In this document: piece after piece, positions 1 through 6,459 of the stretch
Position numbering within the stretch: position 1 is the stretch's first letter
Layout of the letters: each line of letters begins with the position of its first letter
Assembly: GCA_049644345.1 (NCBI GenBank)
Contig: JBARRS010000126.1
Span: 1 to 23,160, forward strand
DNA from: JBARRS01 sp049644345
Lineage (GTDB): Bacteria; Actinomycetota; Thermoleophilia; Gaiellales; Gaiellaceae
Length of the DNA: 23,160 bases
Direction of reading: 5' to 3'
Notes under the pieces: model-generated
Told to the model about the DNA's origin: nothing
Seen by the model: only the letters and a program-made list of their open reading frames with translations
The model's database searches: none
Made by a program: the position numbers and the translations under genes

Positions 1-173
1 GCCGCCGCCGGATCGTCTGGCAGTACGGTCATACCGACGCGAAAGGAACCCGGCCCGGCTTCCTCAACACACCGGACGGGATGGACCTCCTCCCCTACGA
101 GCGCGCCAGACGCATCTCGGCGATCCGGCTCCTGCTTGCGCGCCAAGAGCACAACAGAGGCACGCACCGCTGA
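1..173 (+). CDS. 3' end of an unrecognised protein (partial)
   Basis: Reading from base 3, an open frame of 56 codons runs to TGA at 171-173; the start lies outside the window. The tail is rich in Arg and Leu (for example ERARRISAIRLLLARQEHN) and looks like an amphipathic helix after a loop containing NTPDGMDLLPY. Codon third positions are mostly G or C, as in the neighbouring genes, which favours a real gene. I do not recognise the family. It ends 17 bases from the 3' end of the tRNA-Gly gene, which is on the other strand. No signal, metal-site or catalytic motif is visible in the fragment. Confidence 0.45.
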   Translation, partial: RRRIVWQYGHTDAKGTRPGFLNTPDGMDLLPYERARRISAIRLLLARQEHNRGTHR

Positions 174-190
174 TCGCCGCACCAGCTGGA

Positions 191-263
191 AGCGGACGAC
201 GGGGATCGAACCCGCGACCCTCGGCTTGGGAAGCCGATGCTCTACCGGCTGAGCTACGTCCGC
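191..263 (-). tRNA. tRNA-Gly, anticodon CCC
   Basis: The reverse strand folds into a full cloverleaf. The acceptor stem GCGGACG pairs perfectly with CGTCCGC, the anticodon stem TCGGC/GCCGA holds the loop TTCCCAA, and the T arm carries the loop TTCGATC. The three central loop bases are CCC, which reads the glycine codon GGG. The discriminator base is U, as is usual for bacterial tRNA-Gly. The 3' CCA is not encoded (the discriminator is followed by TCC), so it must be added after transcription. Confidence 0.96.
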
Positions 264-272
264 GTGCGACGG

Positions 273-278
273 ATTCTA
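273..278 (-). promoter_or_regulatory. -10 box for tRNA-Gly
   Basis: TAGAAT on the minus strand ends 9 bases before the tRNA 5' end, so transcription would begin almost at the mature end. No good TTGACA-like -35 is visible at the usual distance. Confidence 0.5.
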
Positions 279-345
279 GCCGGGGCTGTGACGGATCAGT
301 GACGCTCCCTCCGCGCCCCGCCTCACCGATGCGACGCTCCGAGCG

Positions 346-867
346 GTGCGAATCCAGGCCCTCGCTCTTGTCGCCGCGGTGGCGGCGCTTGCCGCCGGCT
401 GCGCGCTCCGGCGCGCCTCTCCCCCGCCCTCGCCCTACTGCCGTCCCGGCAACCCGCTCGCCGGCGTCTACCACCCGCAGCGGCTGCACGTGAAGAGCCG
501 CTGCCGCGTCGTCTCCGGGACGGTCGAGCGCGTCAAGTTCGAGCAGTACGACGGCGACGTGCACATCGAGCTGCGGCCGGATCCCGGCCAGTCGAAGCTC
601 CTTTCACCGGGCAACGAGCAGGTCGGCGGGACGCTGATCCTCGAGATCATCCCCCAGGACCGCGCGCGGGTCGCGATCCCGGACGTCGGCACGCGGGTCG
701 CGGCAGTGGGGCCGTGGGTCGACGACACGGCGCACGACTGGATGGAGGTTCACCCCGTCTGGTACGTCAGCTCCGGCCGCGTCGTCCCCGCCTCGGCGGG
801 GGAGCTTCGGCGCGCCCAGCTCCTGCTCCAGGGCATCGAGGGCGCCGGCGTGGAGGACGACGGCTAG
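346..867 (+). CDS. Putative secreted lipoprotein of unknown function
   Basis: The 173-residue product starts at GTG with a short Arg-containing N region, a hydrophobic stretch (LALVAAVAALAAGC) and a lipobox LAAG|C with the cysteine near residue 19. It should therefore be lipid-anchored outside the membrane. The mature part begins with a Pro/Arg-rich linker, then a beta-rich domain with the pattern CRVVSGTVERVKFEQYDGD, later VDDTAHDWMEVHPVWYV, and a short helical tail. The central domain resembles a small OB-like barrel, but I cannot name a family. No clear Shine-Dalgarno precedes the GTG; the start is chosen because it gives an intact signal peptide. A perfect hairpin follows 7 bases after the stop codon. 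Confidence 0.72.
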   Translation: MRIQALALVAAVAALAAGCALRRASPPPSPYCRPGNPLAGVYHPQRLHVKSRCRVVSGTVERVKFEQYDGDVHIELRPDPGQSKLLSPGNEQVGGTLILEIIPQDRARVAIPDVGTRVAAVGPWVDDTAHDWMEVHPVWYVSSGRVVPASAGELRRAQLLLQGIEGAGVEDDG

Positions 868-874
868 CTCGAAA

Positions 875-907
875 AAGAGGGGCGGCCGCCGCAGCGTCGC
901 CCCTCTT
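875..907. terminator. Hairpin terminator after the lipoprotein gene
   Basis: A perfect 10-bp stem, AAGAGGGGCG (875-884) with CGCCCCTCTT (898-907), encloses a 13-base loop. The left arm is preceded by more A residues, giving a T-run for the minus strand. On the plus strand the tail is only TCTTG, so termination there would be imperfect. Confidence 0.6.
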
Positions 908-980
908 GACAAGATTCTATTTCGACTACGCCGCCAAGGGAAGTGGGGATAAGCTCGGCGGAGAGACAACCGAGGAGGCG
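906..980 (+). promoter_or_regulatory. Candidate promoter and leader of the aldolase gene
   Basis: A perfect -35-like TTGACA lies at 906-911, but the hexamers 15 to 18 bases on are poor (TACGCC at 927 is the nearest). A TANNNT match, TAAGCT, is at 950-955 without a good -35. A strong Shine-Dalgarno GAGGAGG (972-978) ends the leader. Which box is used cannot be decided from the sequence. Confidence 0.35.
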
Positions 981-983
981 ATG

Positions 984-2018
984 ATGGCGGTGCAGGAGAA
1001 CATCCAGGAGCTCGAGGAGACCGCCCGCGCGCTCGTCGCCCAGGGCAAGGGGATTCTCGCCGCGGACGAGAGCGAAGGCACGATCACGAAACGCTTCGAG
1101 CAGGTCGGCGTCGAGTCGACCGAGGAGAACCGACGCGCGTACCGCGAGATGCTGTTCACTACGCCCGGCGCCGAGGAGTTCATCAGCGGCGTGATCCTCT
1201 TCGACGAGACGATTCGCCAGAGCGCAGCGGACGGCACTCCCTTCCCGCGGCTGCTCTCCGAGCGCGGGATCATCCCGGGCATCAAGGTCGACAAGGGCGC
1301 GAAGGATCTCGCGAGCGCGCCCGGCGAGAAGATCACCGAGGGCCTCGACGGCTTGCGCGAGCGACTTGCCGAGTACCGCGGGCTCGGCGCGCGCTTCACC
1401 AAGTGGCGTGCAGTGATCACGATCGACGATGACATTCCCAGCCCGTATTGCATCTGGACGAACGCACACGCGCTGGCGCGCTTTGCGGGGCTCTCGCAGG
1501 AGGCGGGGCTCGTTCCGATCGTCGAGCCGGAGGTGCTGATGGACGGCGACCACACGATCGAGCGAAGCTTCGAGGTCACCTCGCGCACGCTGCACGCGGT
1601 GTTCACGGAGCTGCGCGACCAACGTATTCAGCCCGAGGGGATGCTGCTGAAGCCGAACATGATCCTCTCCGGCTACGACGCGGCCGAGCAGGCCGACCAC
1701 GAGGAGGTGGCCGAGCTGACGGTCAAGTGCCTGCGCCGGCACGTGCCGACCGCGGTGCCAGGGATCGTCTTCCTCTCGGGCGGCCAGACCGACGAGGACG
1801 CGACCGCGAACCTGAACGCGATGAACGCGGTCGGCCCGCACCCGTGGCAGCTGTCGTTCTCGTACGGACGCGCCCTCCAGCAGGCGGCGTTGAAGGCCTG
1901 GGCGGCCGATCCTGCGAACGTCGAGGAGGCCCAGAAAGCGTTCCACCGCCGCGCGAAGTTCAACGGCGCCGCGCGCACCGGCTCGTACGCGCCGAAGATG
2001 GAGGAGGTCGCCGCGTAA
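984..2018 (+). CDS. fda: Class I fructose-bisphosphate aldolase
   Basis: This enzyme interconverts fructose 1,6-bisphosphate with dihydroxyacetone phosphate and glyceraldehyde 3-phosphate through a Schiff base. The 344-residue protein follows the eukaryotic-type class I fold from end to end. GILAADES lies near residue 23, GIKVDKG near 99, FTKWR (Lys140) and VPIVEPE (Glu181/183) follow, the Schiff-base lysine Lys223 is in LLKPNM, and then come FLSGGQ and SFSYGRALQ. Two ATG codons stand side by side at 981 and 984. The Shine-Dalgarno GAGGAGG ends 5 bases before the second and 2 before the first, so 984 is preferred. The C-terminus lacks the long tail of animal aldolases. The stop codon lies in the loop of a strong hairpin. 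A metal-dependent class II aldolase is excluded by the lysine site. Confidence 0.97.
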   Translation: MAVQENIQELEETARALVAQGKGILAADESEGTITKRFEQVGVESTEENRRAYREMLFTTPGAEEFISGVILFDETIRQSAADGTPFPRLLSERGIIPGIKVDKGAKDLASAPGEKITEGLDGLRERLAEYRGLGARFTKWRAVITIDDDIPSPYCIWTNAHALARFAGLSQEAGLVPIVEPEVLMDGDHTIERSFEVTSRTLHAVFTELRDQRIQPEGMLLKPNMILSGYDAAEQADHEEVAELTVKCLRRHVPTAVPGIVFLSGGQTDEDATANLNAMNAVGPHPWQLSFSYGRALQQAALKAWAADPANVEEAQKAFHRRAKFNGAARTGSYAPKMEEVAA

Positions 2019-2029
2019 CGGCGACCTCC
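2003..2029. terminator. Hairpin between convergent genes, enclosing the aldolase stop codon
   Basis: A perfect 11-bp stem, GGAGGTCGCCG with CGGCGACCTCC, closes a 5-base loop CGTAA that contains the TAA stop of the aldolase. The secreted-protein gene on the minus strand ends 6 bases further on, so the hairpin could serve both genes. There is no T-run. Confidence 0.6.
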
Positions 2030-2034
2030 ACCGT

Positions 2035-2478
2035 TCAACGGACGAGCTTGCCGCTCGCGCGGACGACGAGCCAGGTACCGCCATACACGGATGCGCCCTG
2101 GCACTTGACGACGCCGGCGCGGCCGTCGCCCACGTAGTAGTAGAGCGGCCGCCCTGCGTACGTCACCTGCAGGCGGCCGTCGCGCCGCCGCGTCGATCCC
2201 AGCAGCGACTGCTTCACGCCGGAACCGGCGCGTAGCGAGCTCTTCGCGAAGTAGACCGGCCAGGCCTTCGCGCAGGCGCCGTAGCAGGCGCTGCGGCCGT
2301 GAGAGTCGCGGGTAAAGGCGTAGAGAGCGCGGCCGCGTCCGTCGAAGAGGATGCGACCGTACTTCGACGAGCGAACGACGAGCGTGGCTTGTGCCGCGTG
2401 CGACCGCTGGTTGGACATAGCCGCCGGCGCGAGGACAGCGGCAGCGAGCAGCGTCGCGGCGAGTGCGAGTGTCTTCAT
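2035..2478 (-). CDS. Secreted protein of the PF03640 (COG4315) repeat family
   Basis: The 147-residue product has a signal peptide (MKTLALAATLLAAAVLAPAA) and then two copies of the family's beta motif. These are YGRILFDGRGRALYAF followed by ACYGACAKAWPVY, and later GRLQVTYAGRPLYYYVGD. Such proteins are exported and their role is unknown. No lipobox is seen, so cleavage by signal peptidase I after an Ala-x-Ala site near SHAAQA is likely. A longer reading frame begins at 2535, but the ATG at 2478 has AAGGG five bases upstream and places the signal peptide at the very N-terminus. The gene follows glpX on the same strand after 70 bases. Confidence 0.85.
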   Translation of the reverse strand: MKTLALAATLLAAAVLAPAAMSNQRSHAAQATLVVRSSKYGRILFDGRGRALYAFTRDSHGRSACYGACAKAWPVYFAKSSLRAGSGVKQSLLGSTRRRDGRLQVTYAGRPLYYYVGDGRAGVVKCQGASVYGGTWLVVRASGKLVR

Positions 2479-2548
2479 GCCAACCCTTGTAGCCGCTCCA
2501 GCCGTTCCCCCGCCGCCCAACGGCCGGGATTTCACGAACTGTTAAGCC

Positions 2549-3571
2549 CTACCGGTAGCGGCGCCCGGACAGCGCCTCGAGCTTCTCGAAGGCGTGGTGC
2601 GCCTCGACGCGGCGCACGGTGCCCGACCGGGAGCGCATCACGATCGAGTCGGTGACGGCGCCCTCCTTGGTGTAGCGGACCCCACGTAGGAGAGCACCAG
2701 TCGTCACGCCGGTCGCGGCCACGAACACGTCCTCGCCGGCGACGAGGTCGTCCGTCGTCAGCACCCGGTTCACGTCGTAGCCCGCGTCGGCGAGCTGGTG
2801 ACGCTCCTCGTCGTTCCGAGGCCAGAGCCGGCCCTGAAGGGCGCCGCCGACGCACTTGATCGCCGCGGCGGCGATCACGCCCTCGGGCGTCCCGCCGATG
2901 CCCATCAGCAGGTCGACGCCCGACTCCGGCCGAGCCGCCGCGATCGCGGGCGCGACGTCCCCGTCGGGGATCAGCAGCACCTTGGCCCCGATCTCGCGCA
3001 GGTCGGCGATCAGCTGCTCGTGCCGCTCGCGATCGAGGACGACGACGGAGATCTCGTTCGGGTTGACTCCCTTGGCCTTGGCGACACGGCGGACGTTCTC
3101 CGCCGGCGGCGCCTCTATGTCGATTGCGCCCACGGCCTCGGGCCCTACGGCGATCTTGTCCATGTACACAGCCGCGCCCGGGAAGAACATCGACCCGCGC
3201 TCGGCGACCGCGATCACCGCGATCGCGTTAGGCTGGCCGATCGCCGTCAGACGCGTGCCCTCGAGAGGGTCGACTGCGACATCGACCTCGGGACCGTGGC
3301 CGTCTCCCACCTCCTCGCCGTTGTAGAGCATCGGCGCCTTGTCCTTCTCGCCCTCGCCGATCACGACGATGCCGTGCATCGAGACGGTGTCCAACATCAG
3401 GCGCATTCCGTCGACCGCCGCCTGGTCAGCCGCTTCCTTGTCTCCCCGACCGATCCAGCGCGCGGCGCCCATCGCGGCTGCCTCCGTGACCCTGACCAGC
3501 TCGAGCGCGAGGTTCCGGTCCGGCCTGCTCGGGGCCGGCGGCTGGACGCGCTCCTCGGCGACCTGCGCCAT
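2549..3571 (-). CDS. glpX: Fructose-1,6-bisphosphatase, class II (GlpX)
   Basis: This enzyme hydrolyses fructose 1,6-bisphosphate to fructose 6-phosphate in gluconeogenesis; some relatives also act on sedoheptulose bisphosphate. The 340 residues match GlpX length. Metal- and phosphate-binding motifs are visible: Asp54 in AAVDGMR, GEGEKDKAPMLYNGEE from residue 72, and DPLEGT at 101-106. GIGGTPEG lies in the second half. The ATG at 3571 has no Shine-Dalgarno, but a TAGGAT box ends 6 bases before it, so the mRNA is probably leaderless. The aldolase it opposes lies some 530 bases away on the other strand. Confidence 0.97.
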   Translation of the reverse strand: MAQVAEERVQPPAPSRPDRNLALELVRVTEAAAMGAARWIGRGDKEAADQAAVDGMRLMLDTVSMHGIVVIGEGEKDKAPMLYNGEEVGDGHGPEVDVAVDPLEGTRLTAIGQPNAIAVIAVAERGSMFFPGAAVYMDKIAVGPEAVGAIDIEAPPAENVRRVAKAKGVNPNEISVVVLDRERHEQLIADLREIGAKVLLIPDGDVAPAIAAARPESGVDLLMGIGGTPEGVIAAAAIKCVGGALQGRLWPRNDEERHQLADAGYDVNRVLTTDDLVAGEDVFVAATGVTTGALLRGVRYTKEGAVTDSIVMRSRSGTVRRVEAHHAFEKLEALSGRRYR

Positions 3572-3577
3572 GAGCCG

Positions 3578-3583
3578 ATCCTA
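3578..3583 (-). promoter_or_regulatory. -10 box for glpX, leaderless arrangement
   Basis: TAGGAT lies 6 bases before the glpX ATG, in the 38-base gap after argS. It suggests glpX has its own promoter besides any read-through from argS. Confidence 0.5.
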
Positions 3584-3609
3584 GAGCTTCTCGACGACCG
3601 AGTAGCGCC

Positions 3610-5124
3610 TTACATCCGCTCCGGCGCCTCGACGCCTATCAGGGCGAGGCAGCGCGCGATCACCGATTGCGATGCGCGGCAGAGGCCGAGGCGGAATGCC
3701 TCTTCCTCGCTGCCGAGCACGCGGTGACGGTGATAGAAGCGGTGGAAGTCGTCTGCGACCCGGATCGCGTAGGTGGGAACCGCGTGGGGTCCACGCCGTT
3801 CCGTGGCTTCCGCGGCGAGCCCGGGGAATTCGGCCAGCCGCTTGATCAGGTCCCGTTCCTCCGGCGCGAGGCCGGCGGGAACGCTCGCGTCCGCATGGGC
3901 GTCGGCGGCGTTGCGGATGATTCCGGCCGTCCGGGCGTGGGCGTACTGGACGTAGTAGACGGGGTTCTTCTCCGTCCGCTCGCGCGCGAGGTCGACGTCG
4001 ATCTCGATCGTCTGGTCGTGGCTGCGTGAGACGAGGTACCAGCGGGCGGCGTCGACGCCGATCTCACGGAGGAGGTCGCGGAGGAAGACGACATCGCCCC
4101 TGCGCTTGGACACTTTTCGGGCCTCCCCTTGCTCGGAGAGCGTCACGAGCTGGTAGATGGGGATCTCGAGGGTCTCGGGGTCGTGCCCGAGGGCTCCCGC
4201 GGCCGCCTTCAGCCGCCCGACGTAGCCGTGGTGGTCGGCGGCGAGGATGTAGATCAGCCGGTCGAACCCCCGTGCGTACTTGTGCCGGACGTACGAGACG
4301 TCCCCCGCGAAGTACGTGGGCCTGCCGTCCGAGCGGACAAGAACCCGGTCCTTGTCGTCGTCCCAGCGTGTCGTGGGCAGCCAGATCGCGCCCTCCGATT
4401 CGTACGTCGGCAGCTCCGCCAGCGCCTGCTCGAGCTCCGGCTCGACCTCGCTCTGGCGAACCCACGAGTCGACGTGGACGCGAAACTCCTCGAGCTCGCG
4501 CTGGATCTCGGCCAGCGCGAGCTCGACCGGATCCCCGGGCTGGGCGGCCAGCTCGGTTACGTACTCGCCGACGTAGCCATCCTCAGGCGGCTCCTCGCCT
4601 CGCCGGCGCGCCTCGACCGAAGCGCGGAAGAGGTCGATCTGCGTGCCGATGTCGTTCACGTAGAACTCGCGCTCGACCTCGTGCCCTGCGAACTGGAGCA
4701 GGCGGGCGACGGAATCGCCGTAGGCGCCGTTCCGCGCGGAGCCGACGGTGAGCGGACCGGTCGGGTTCGCCGAGACGAGCTCGACCTGAATGCGCTCGCG
4801 CACCGTAGCCGAGCCGGCTCCGTAGTCCTCCACCCCGTCGAGAATCTCGGCGAGCGCCTCGCCGAACCACGCCGGCGCGAGCCAGAGGTTGACGAACCCC
4901 GGGCCCGCGACCTCGGTCCGCTCGACTGCCGGGAGCTCTGCCGCGGCGGCCGCGATCTCCTCTGCGAGCTCGCGCGGCGACCGCTGCCGCCCAGGCGCGA
5001 GCTGCAGGGCGACGTTCGTCGCGTAGTCGCCGTACTCCGCCTTGCTCGGCCGCTCGAGCTCGATCGCAGCGCCCGCAACCTCCGTCAGCGCCTCCTCGAG
5101 GCGCGAGACGGCGTTACCGGGCAA
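3610..5124 (-). CDS. argS: Arginyl-tRNA synthetase
   Basis: This enzyme charges tRNA-Arg with arginine. The 504-residue protein shows the N-terminal additional domain (AEYGDYATNVALQLA near residue 30), the class I core with SANPTGPL at 118-125, the tRNA/substrate region EREFYVNDIGTQ, RPTYFAGDVSY, and AADHHGYVGRLKA. The KMSKS equivalent is KVSKR at 337-341, and the C-terminal helical anticodon-binding domain has YVQYAHART. It is shorter than the usual 550 to 580 residues. The HIGH signature is replaced by TVGS (126-129), so both histidines are absent. The only available start is TTG at 5124. It overlaps the end of the upstream channel gene by 11 bases and lacks a clear Shine-Dalgarno, suggesting translational coupling. 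Confidence 0.95.
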   Translation of the reverse strand: MPGNAVSRLEEALTEVAGAAIELERPSKAEYGDYATNVALQLAPGRQRSPRELAEEIAAAAAELPAVERTEVAGPGFVNLWLAPAWFGEALAEILDGVEDYGAGSATVRERIQVELVSANPTGPLTVGSARNGAYGDSVARLLQFAGHEVEREFYVNDIGTQIDLFRASVEARRRGEEPPEDGYVGEYVTELAAQPGDPVELALAEIQRELEEFRVHVDSWVRQSEVEPELEQALAELPTYESEGAIWLPTTRWDDDKDRVLVRSDGRPTYFAGDVSYVRHKYARGFDRLIYILAADHHGYVGRLKAAAGALGHDPETLEIPIYQLVTLSEQGEARKVSKRRGDVVFLRDLLREIGVDAARWYLVSRSHDQTIEIDVDLARERTEKNPVYYVQYAHARTAGIIRNAADAHADASVPAGLAPEERDLIKRLAEFPGLAAEATERRGPHAVPTYAIRVADDFHRFYHRHRVLGSEEEAFRLGLCRASQSVIARCLALIGVEAPERM

Positions 5125-6142
5125 GGGCGTCCGACGGCGCGAACAGCTCCTCGAGCAACCGCAGTTCCTCCGGCGTGCCGACGGCGATCATCACGTCGCC
5201 GATGTCTAGCCGCGCATCGGGGGTCGGCGTCGTGTCGAAGGCGCCTTCGCGCTTGCGCAGGGCAACGATCATCGCGCCCGTCTTCTCCCGGACCCGGAGG
5301 TCGCCGATCGAGTGCCCCGCACTCTCGCAGGCCTCCGGGACCTCGATCTCCTCGAACTGGAAATCGGGCCCGCCGGCCGTGGCCGAGACGACGTCGAGGA
5401 ACGCCGCGACCTGCGGCTTGAGGACGAGCTTCGCCATCTCCCGGCCGGCGCTCGAGTAGGGCTGGACCACCCGGTCGGCGCCGGCTAGCCGCAGTTTCTT
5501 CGCGGCGTCCTCGTCGGAGGCCCGCGCGACGATCAGCAGATCGGGCCGCTGGGAGCGTGCCGAGAGCGTGATGTAGAGGTTGTCCGCGTCCGAGTCGGAC
5601 GAGGCGACGAGGCCCCGGGCGCGGGCGAGGCCTGCCTCTGCTAGGTCCTCGTCCTCGGTACCGGTCCCTTCGACGTAGAGGTCGCCCTGCTCCTGCGCCT
5701 CGCGGATCGCATCGGCGCTGAAGTCGAGCACGACGTAGCGGACGTTCGCCTCGCCGAGCTCCCGAGCCACGCGACGGCCGACGCGGCCGTAGCCGCAGAT
5801 GATGTAGTGGTCGTGCAGCCGTTCGATCGTGCGCCGCCTCTTCCGCTCGGTCAGCCCGCCGGTGAACACTCCGCGCGCGATCCCCTCGACGAGGACCGTC
5901 GCGACGTAGGCAAAGATAGTCAGCCCCGCAAGGACGAGCACGATCGTGACCGCCCGGGCCGAGTCGCTCCTCGGCACGGTGTCGAGCCCGGCCAGAGTCG
6001 CCGTGACTATCGCCCGGTAGAACGCCTGCGTCCAGGGCTCGTCGAGCGCGAGGCGGAAGCCGACGGCGCCCCCGGCGATGACGGCAACGGCGGCGGCGAC
6101 CGCATAGAAGACGCGCCGCGGGTTGAAGACGTGCTCCTCCAC
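5114..6142 (-). CDS. Ion-channel-like membrane protein with RCK/TrkA regulatory domain
   Basis: The 342 residues begin with a transmembrane helix (about 11-31) and a pore-like re-entrant segment (about 40-56). A second helix (about 64-88) follows, then a cytoplasmic RCK_N Rossmann domain with YIICGYGRVGRRVA (113-126) and a C-terminal RCK_C domain ending in VMIAVGTPEEL. This is the layout of a two-helix K+ channel gated by nucleotide or cation binding. The selectivity filter TVGYGD is not present; the aligned stretch reads TLAGLD (49-54). Potassium selectivity is therefore uncertain. The start is GTG at 6142, with a GATACT box 6 bases before it and the divergent DUF3467 gene starting 20 bases away. 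The 3' end overlaps argS. Confidence 0.88.
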   Translation of the reverse strand: MEEHVFNPRRVFYAVAAAVAVIAGGAVGFRLALDEPWTQAFYRAIVTATLAGLDTVPRSDSARAVTIVLVLAGLTIFAYVATVLVEGIARGVFTGGLTERKRRRTIERLHDHYIICGYGRVGRRVARELGEANVRYVVLDFSADAIREAQEQGDLYVEGTGTEDEDLAEAGLARARGLVASSDSDADNLYITLSARSQRPDLLIVARASDEDAAKKLRLAGADRVVQPYSSAGREMAKLVLKPQVAAFLDVVSATAGGPDFQFEEIEVPEACESAGHSIGDLRVREKTGAMIVALRKREGAFDTTPTPDARLDIGDVMIAVGTPEELRLLEELFAPSDALAR

Positions 6143-6147
6143 GCGGC

Positions 6148-6154
6148 TAGTATC
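6148..6154. promoter_or_regulatory. Overlapping divergent -10 boxes (channel gene and DUF3467 gene)
   Basis: On the plus strand TAGTAT (6148-6153) lies 9 bases before the GTG at 6163. On the minus strand GATACT (6154-6149) lies 6 bases before the GTG at 6142. The two boxes share five base pairs, so RNA polymerase could serve only one gene at a time. Confidence 0.55.
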
Positions 6155-6162
6155 GTAGGTCC

Positions 6163-6459
6163 GTGAACGAGGGTCCCGAGCGCCAGCTCAACCTCCACCT
6201 CGACCCTGAGAACCTGGCGGGCGTCTACTCCAACTTCGCCAACGTCAGCTTCTCGGACTACGAGTTCACGCTCACGTTCGCGCGGATCGACCACGAGGTC
6301 GACGAGGGCGACGTGCCGGGCGTGGTGGTCGCGCGCGTGAACATGTCGACGCGGTTCATGCGAGAGCTCCTCGACGCGATGGAGGACGCGTGGTCGAAGT
6401 GGTCCTCCCGCGAGAGCATCAGGAACCTCCCGGAGGCCGAGCGGCCCGACGAGACCTGA
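6163..6459 (+). CDS. DUF3467 family protein
   Basis: The 98-residue protein matches the DUF3467 pattern: VYSNFANVSFSDYEFTLTFA near residue 20, then VVVARVNMSTRFMRELLDAM followed by a short helix. No biochemical role is established for the family. It has no signal peptide or membrane segment and is acidic at both ends. Translation from the GTG at 6163 would be leaderless. The last 41 bases overlap the convergent protease gene, so the two C-terminal ends are coded on opposite strands of the same DNA. Confidence 0.88.
   Translation: MNEGPERQLNLHLDPENLAGVYSNFANVSFSDYEFTLTFARIDHEVDEGDVPGVVVARVNMSTRFMRELLDAMEDAWSKWSSRESIRNLPEAERPDET

Noticed and set aside
1..263. tRNA-Gly as attachment site with the partial upstream gene as an integrase
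   Set aside because: The fragment has none of the tyrosine-recombinase motifs, and I found no direct repeat of the tRNA 3' end in the window.
906..911. Perfect TTGACA before the aldolase as a full promoter
   Set aside because: No acceptable -10 hexamer stands 16 to 18 bases downstream, so it is kept only as a weak candidate.
864..2084. 406-codon minus-strand frame opposite the aldolase
   Set aside because: The opposite strand codes class I aldolase end to end; this frame has no recognisable domain.
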